Assembly: GCA_964537875.1 (NCBI GenBank)
Contig: CAZIDN010000105.1
Location: 1 to 9,790 of the forward strand
Direction: 5' to 3'
Origin: JAPKZH01 sp964537875
GTDB lineage: Bacteria > Acidobacteriota > Aminicenantia > Aminicenantales > UBA4085
Length of the DNA stretch: 9,790 nucleotides
The notes under the pieces were generated by a model, which did not search any database, was not told the DNA's origin, and saw only the letters and a program-made list of their open reading frames with translations. A program made the translations under genes and the position numbers. How positions within the stretch are numbered: position 1 is the first letter of the stretch; each line of letters begins with the position of its first letter. Shown here one piece after another: positions 8,741-9,790 of this stretch.

Positions 8741-8797
8741 GTTTTCACGATATTTTCTTTTTTTCCCGAGATGGATGCATCTCTGAAGGAGTCTTGA

Positions 8798-9364
8798 ATG
8801 ATCGAAATCCGGTTTCATGGACGAGGCGGTCAGGGAACAGTGGTGGCCTCAAAAATCCTTGCCGATGCCCTGGCCAAGGAAGGGAATTACGTCCAGGCCT
8901 ACCCCGAGTTCGGCGTGGAACGGCGCGGCGCGCCCGTGTTCGCCTTTATCCGCATCGACAACAAACCCATCTATGATAAAAGCCGCATCTATGCGCCCGA
9001 CCATGTCGTCGTCGTCGACCCGACGCTCGTGGACGCTATCGACGTGACCGAGGGCCTCAAGGAAGGCGGCTGGATCATCATCAACAGCGACAAAGACCCG
9101 GCCGATTTCAAGTTCCCCGCCAGGTACCGCGTCGCCGCGATCAACGCCACGGAGATCGCCGTGAAAAATAAGCTGGGGACTCTGGCCGCTCCGATCGTCA
9201 ACACGGCGATCGTCGGCGCGGTCATCCAGATCCTCAACCTGACCAGGCTCGAGTCGCTCCTCCAAGCCATTCAGGAACAGATCTCGATCAAGCCCCAGGA
9301 CAACCAAAAAGCCGCCCAGGAGGCCTATGAACTGGCCGGCCATCTTAGGAAAGGACCGCCATGA
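8798..9364 (+). CDS. 2-oxoacid:ferredoxin oxidoreductase, gamma subunit
   Basis: A 188-aa subunit of the pyruvate/2-ketoacid:ferredoxin oxidoreductase family. It starts MIEIRFHGRGGQGTVVASKI, with the glycine-rich GRGGQG (8-13), then AYPEFGVERRGAPVFAFIRI, the usual gamma-domain signature. The complex oxidises a 2-oxoacid with CoA to acyl-CoA and CO2 and passes electrons to ferredoxin. The gamma domain helps assemble the complex and cover the CoA side. The start at 8798 is supported by AAGGAG 6 nt upstream. Its stop overlaps the start of the delta gene (ATGA). The gene order gamma-delta-alpha matches porGDAB-type operons. The substrate (pyruvate, branched-chain 2-oxoacid or other) cannot be fixed from this subunit. 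Confidence 0.92.
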   Translation: MIEIRFHGRGGQGTVVASKILADALAKEGNYVQAYPEFGVERRGAPVFAFIRIDNKPIYDKSRIYAPDHVVVVDPTLVDAIDVTEGLKEGGWIIINSDKDPADFKFPARYRVAAINATEIAVKNKLGTLAAPIVNTAIVGAVIQILNLTRLESLLQAIQEQISIKPQDNQKAAQEAYELAGHLRKGPP

Positions 9365-9660
9365 TCAGAAAGAAAGAAGCCAAAAAGATCATCTTTCAAT
9401 CCGAAAGAGAGATGCCCATGATGCCCATGTCGTTGGGCTCGATGCTCTACAACAAGACCGGTGCCTGGCGCAACATCCGCCCGGTCGTCGACCTCGAAAA
9501 CTGCATCCAGTGCGGGATCTGCTGGAAATTCTGCCCCGACATGTCGATCTTCATCGAAAACGAATTCCCCTATGTCAATTACGACTACTGCAAGGGCTGC
9601 GGCATCTGCGCCGAAGAATGCCCGGCGAAATGCATCGCTATGGTCGAGGAGGAGAAATGA
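9361..9660 (+). CDS. 2-oxoacid:ferredoxin oxidoreductase, delta (ferredoxin) subunit
   Basis: A 99-aa protein with two [4Fe-4S] ferredoxin motifs: C48-x2-C51-x2-C54-x3-C58-P and C77-x2-C80-x2-C83-x3-C87-P. One extra cysteine (C91) lies after the second. It carries electrons from the catalytic subunits to external ferredoxin. The N-terminal 40 residues (ending NKTGAWRNIRPVVDLENC) fit PorD-type delta subunits, where a TGxWR motif precedes the first cluster. AGGAAAGGA lies 5 nt before the ATG, which overlaps the gamma stop by 4 nt. The next gene also overlaps by ATGA, so the subunits are probably translated in step. Confidence 0.93.
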   Translation: MIRKKEAKKIIFQSEREMPMMPMSLGSMLYNKTGAWRNIRPVVDLENCIQCGICWKFCPDMSIFIENEFPYVNYDYCKGCGICAEECPAKCIAMVEEEK

Positions 9661-9790
9661 AAAAAGTGATCATGGGAAACCATGCCCTCTCCTACGGCGC
9701 TATGCTCGCCAGGTCCCAGGTCATCGCCGCCTACCCGATCACGCCCCAGACCCAGGTCGTCGAGCTCCTCTCGGAAATGTGCGCCGACAA
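9657..9790 (+). CDS. 2-oxoacid:ferredoxin oxidoreductase, alpha subunit (N-terminal part)
   Basis: Only the first 44 codons are in the window: MKKVIMGNHALSYGAMLARS, then QVIAAYPITPQTQVVELLSE and MCAD. The AAYPITPQT motif is the hallmark of the pyrimidine-binding domain I of PorA/VorA-type alpha subunits, which form the thiamine-diphosphate active site together with the beta subunit. The 'NHALSYGA.LA' opening resembles the PorA/PadG-like branch. The start overlaps the delta stop (ATGA), and GAGGAGG lies a few bases upstream. A beta subunit is expected beyond the window. Confidence 0.9.
   Translation, partial: MKKVIMGNHALSYGAMLARSQVIAAYPITPQTQVVELLSEMCAD

Noticed and set aside
8732..8756. Promoter for the oxidoreductase operon (TTGATA ... 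TATTTT)
   Set aside because: The spacing is only about 13 bp and the elements are weak; no convincing promoter was found in the gap.

Overview
The window looks like a bacterial chromosome segment of moderate GC content from a phylum with many signalling kinases and mobile remnants. A large Ser/Thr kinase with FlgO/TolB-like and TPR regions, a 6-bladed beta-propeller remnant, a GT39-like membrane glycosyltransferase and a four-subunit 2-oxoacid:ferredoxin oxidoreductase suggest the Acidobacteriota/Aminicenantes neighbourhood. That placement is inferred from gene style; no rRNA or other marker is present.

Layout. Positions 1-1259 (minus) carry a GT-C/GT39-type glycosyltransferase that runs off the left edge. 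Its promoter abuts a short tail of an IS91-like transposase (to 1442). From about 1660 to 2956 lies a complete-looking IS110-family element, bounded by a perfect 16-bp inverted repeat. It has a minus-strand DEDD/Tnp20 transposase and about 200 bp of noncoding DNA 3' of that gene, where a guide (bridge/seek) RNA is expected for IS1111-type members. Its right end directly joins the 3' end of a lost kinase-TPR paralogue (2964-3057). A promoter then drives hicB-hicA, followed 9 bp later by the intact 1037-aa zinc-ribbon/kinase/TM/FlgO-like/TPR protein (3563-6676).

Positions 6691-7436 are a graveyard on the minus strand. The 3' part of a beta-propeller-like gene is joined to the 5' part of a second copy of the glycosyltransferase. 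That copy has lost about 317 bp internally, with a frameshift, and still keeps its promoter.

From 7530 the content becomes core metabolism: a class I fumarase alpha subunit with its own promoter, then a ~200-bp nested inverted-repeat element (8544-8740) in a gene-free gap. After it come the gamma, delta and (partial) alpha subunits of a 2-oxoacid:ferredoxin oxidoreductase, joined by ATGA overlaps. Fumarase (fumarate to malate) and the oxidoreductase (2-oxoacid to acyl-CoA with reduced ferredoxin) fit an anaerobic or fermentative central metabolism.

The most interesting points are the IS110 element, with its probable guide-RNA region and a leader able to mask its own ribosome-binding site; the HicBA cassette just ahead of a giant receptor-like kinase; the paired decay of duplicated genes; and the structured repeat at 8544-8740.
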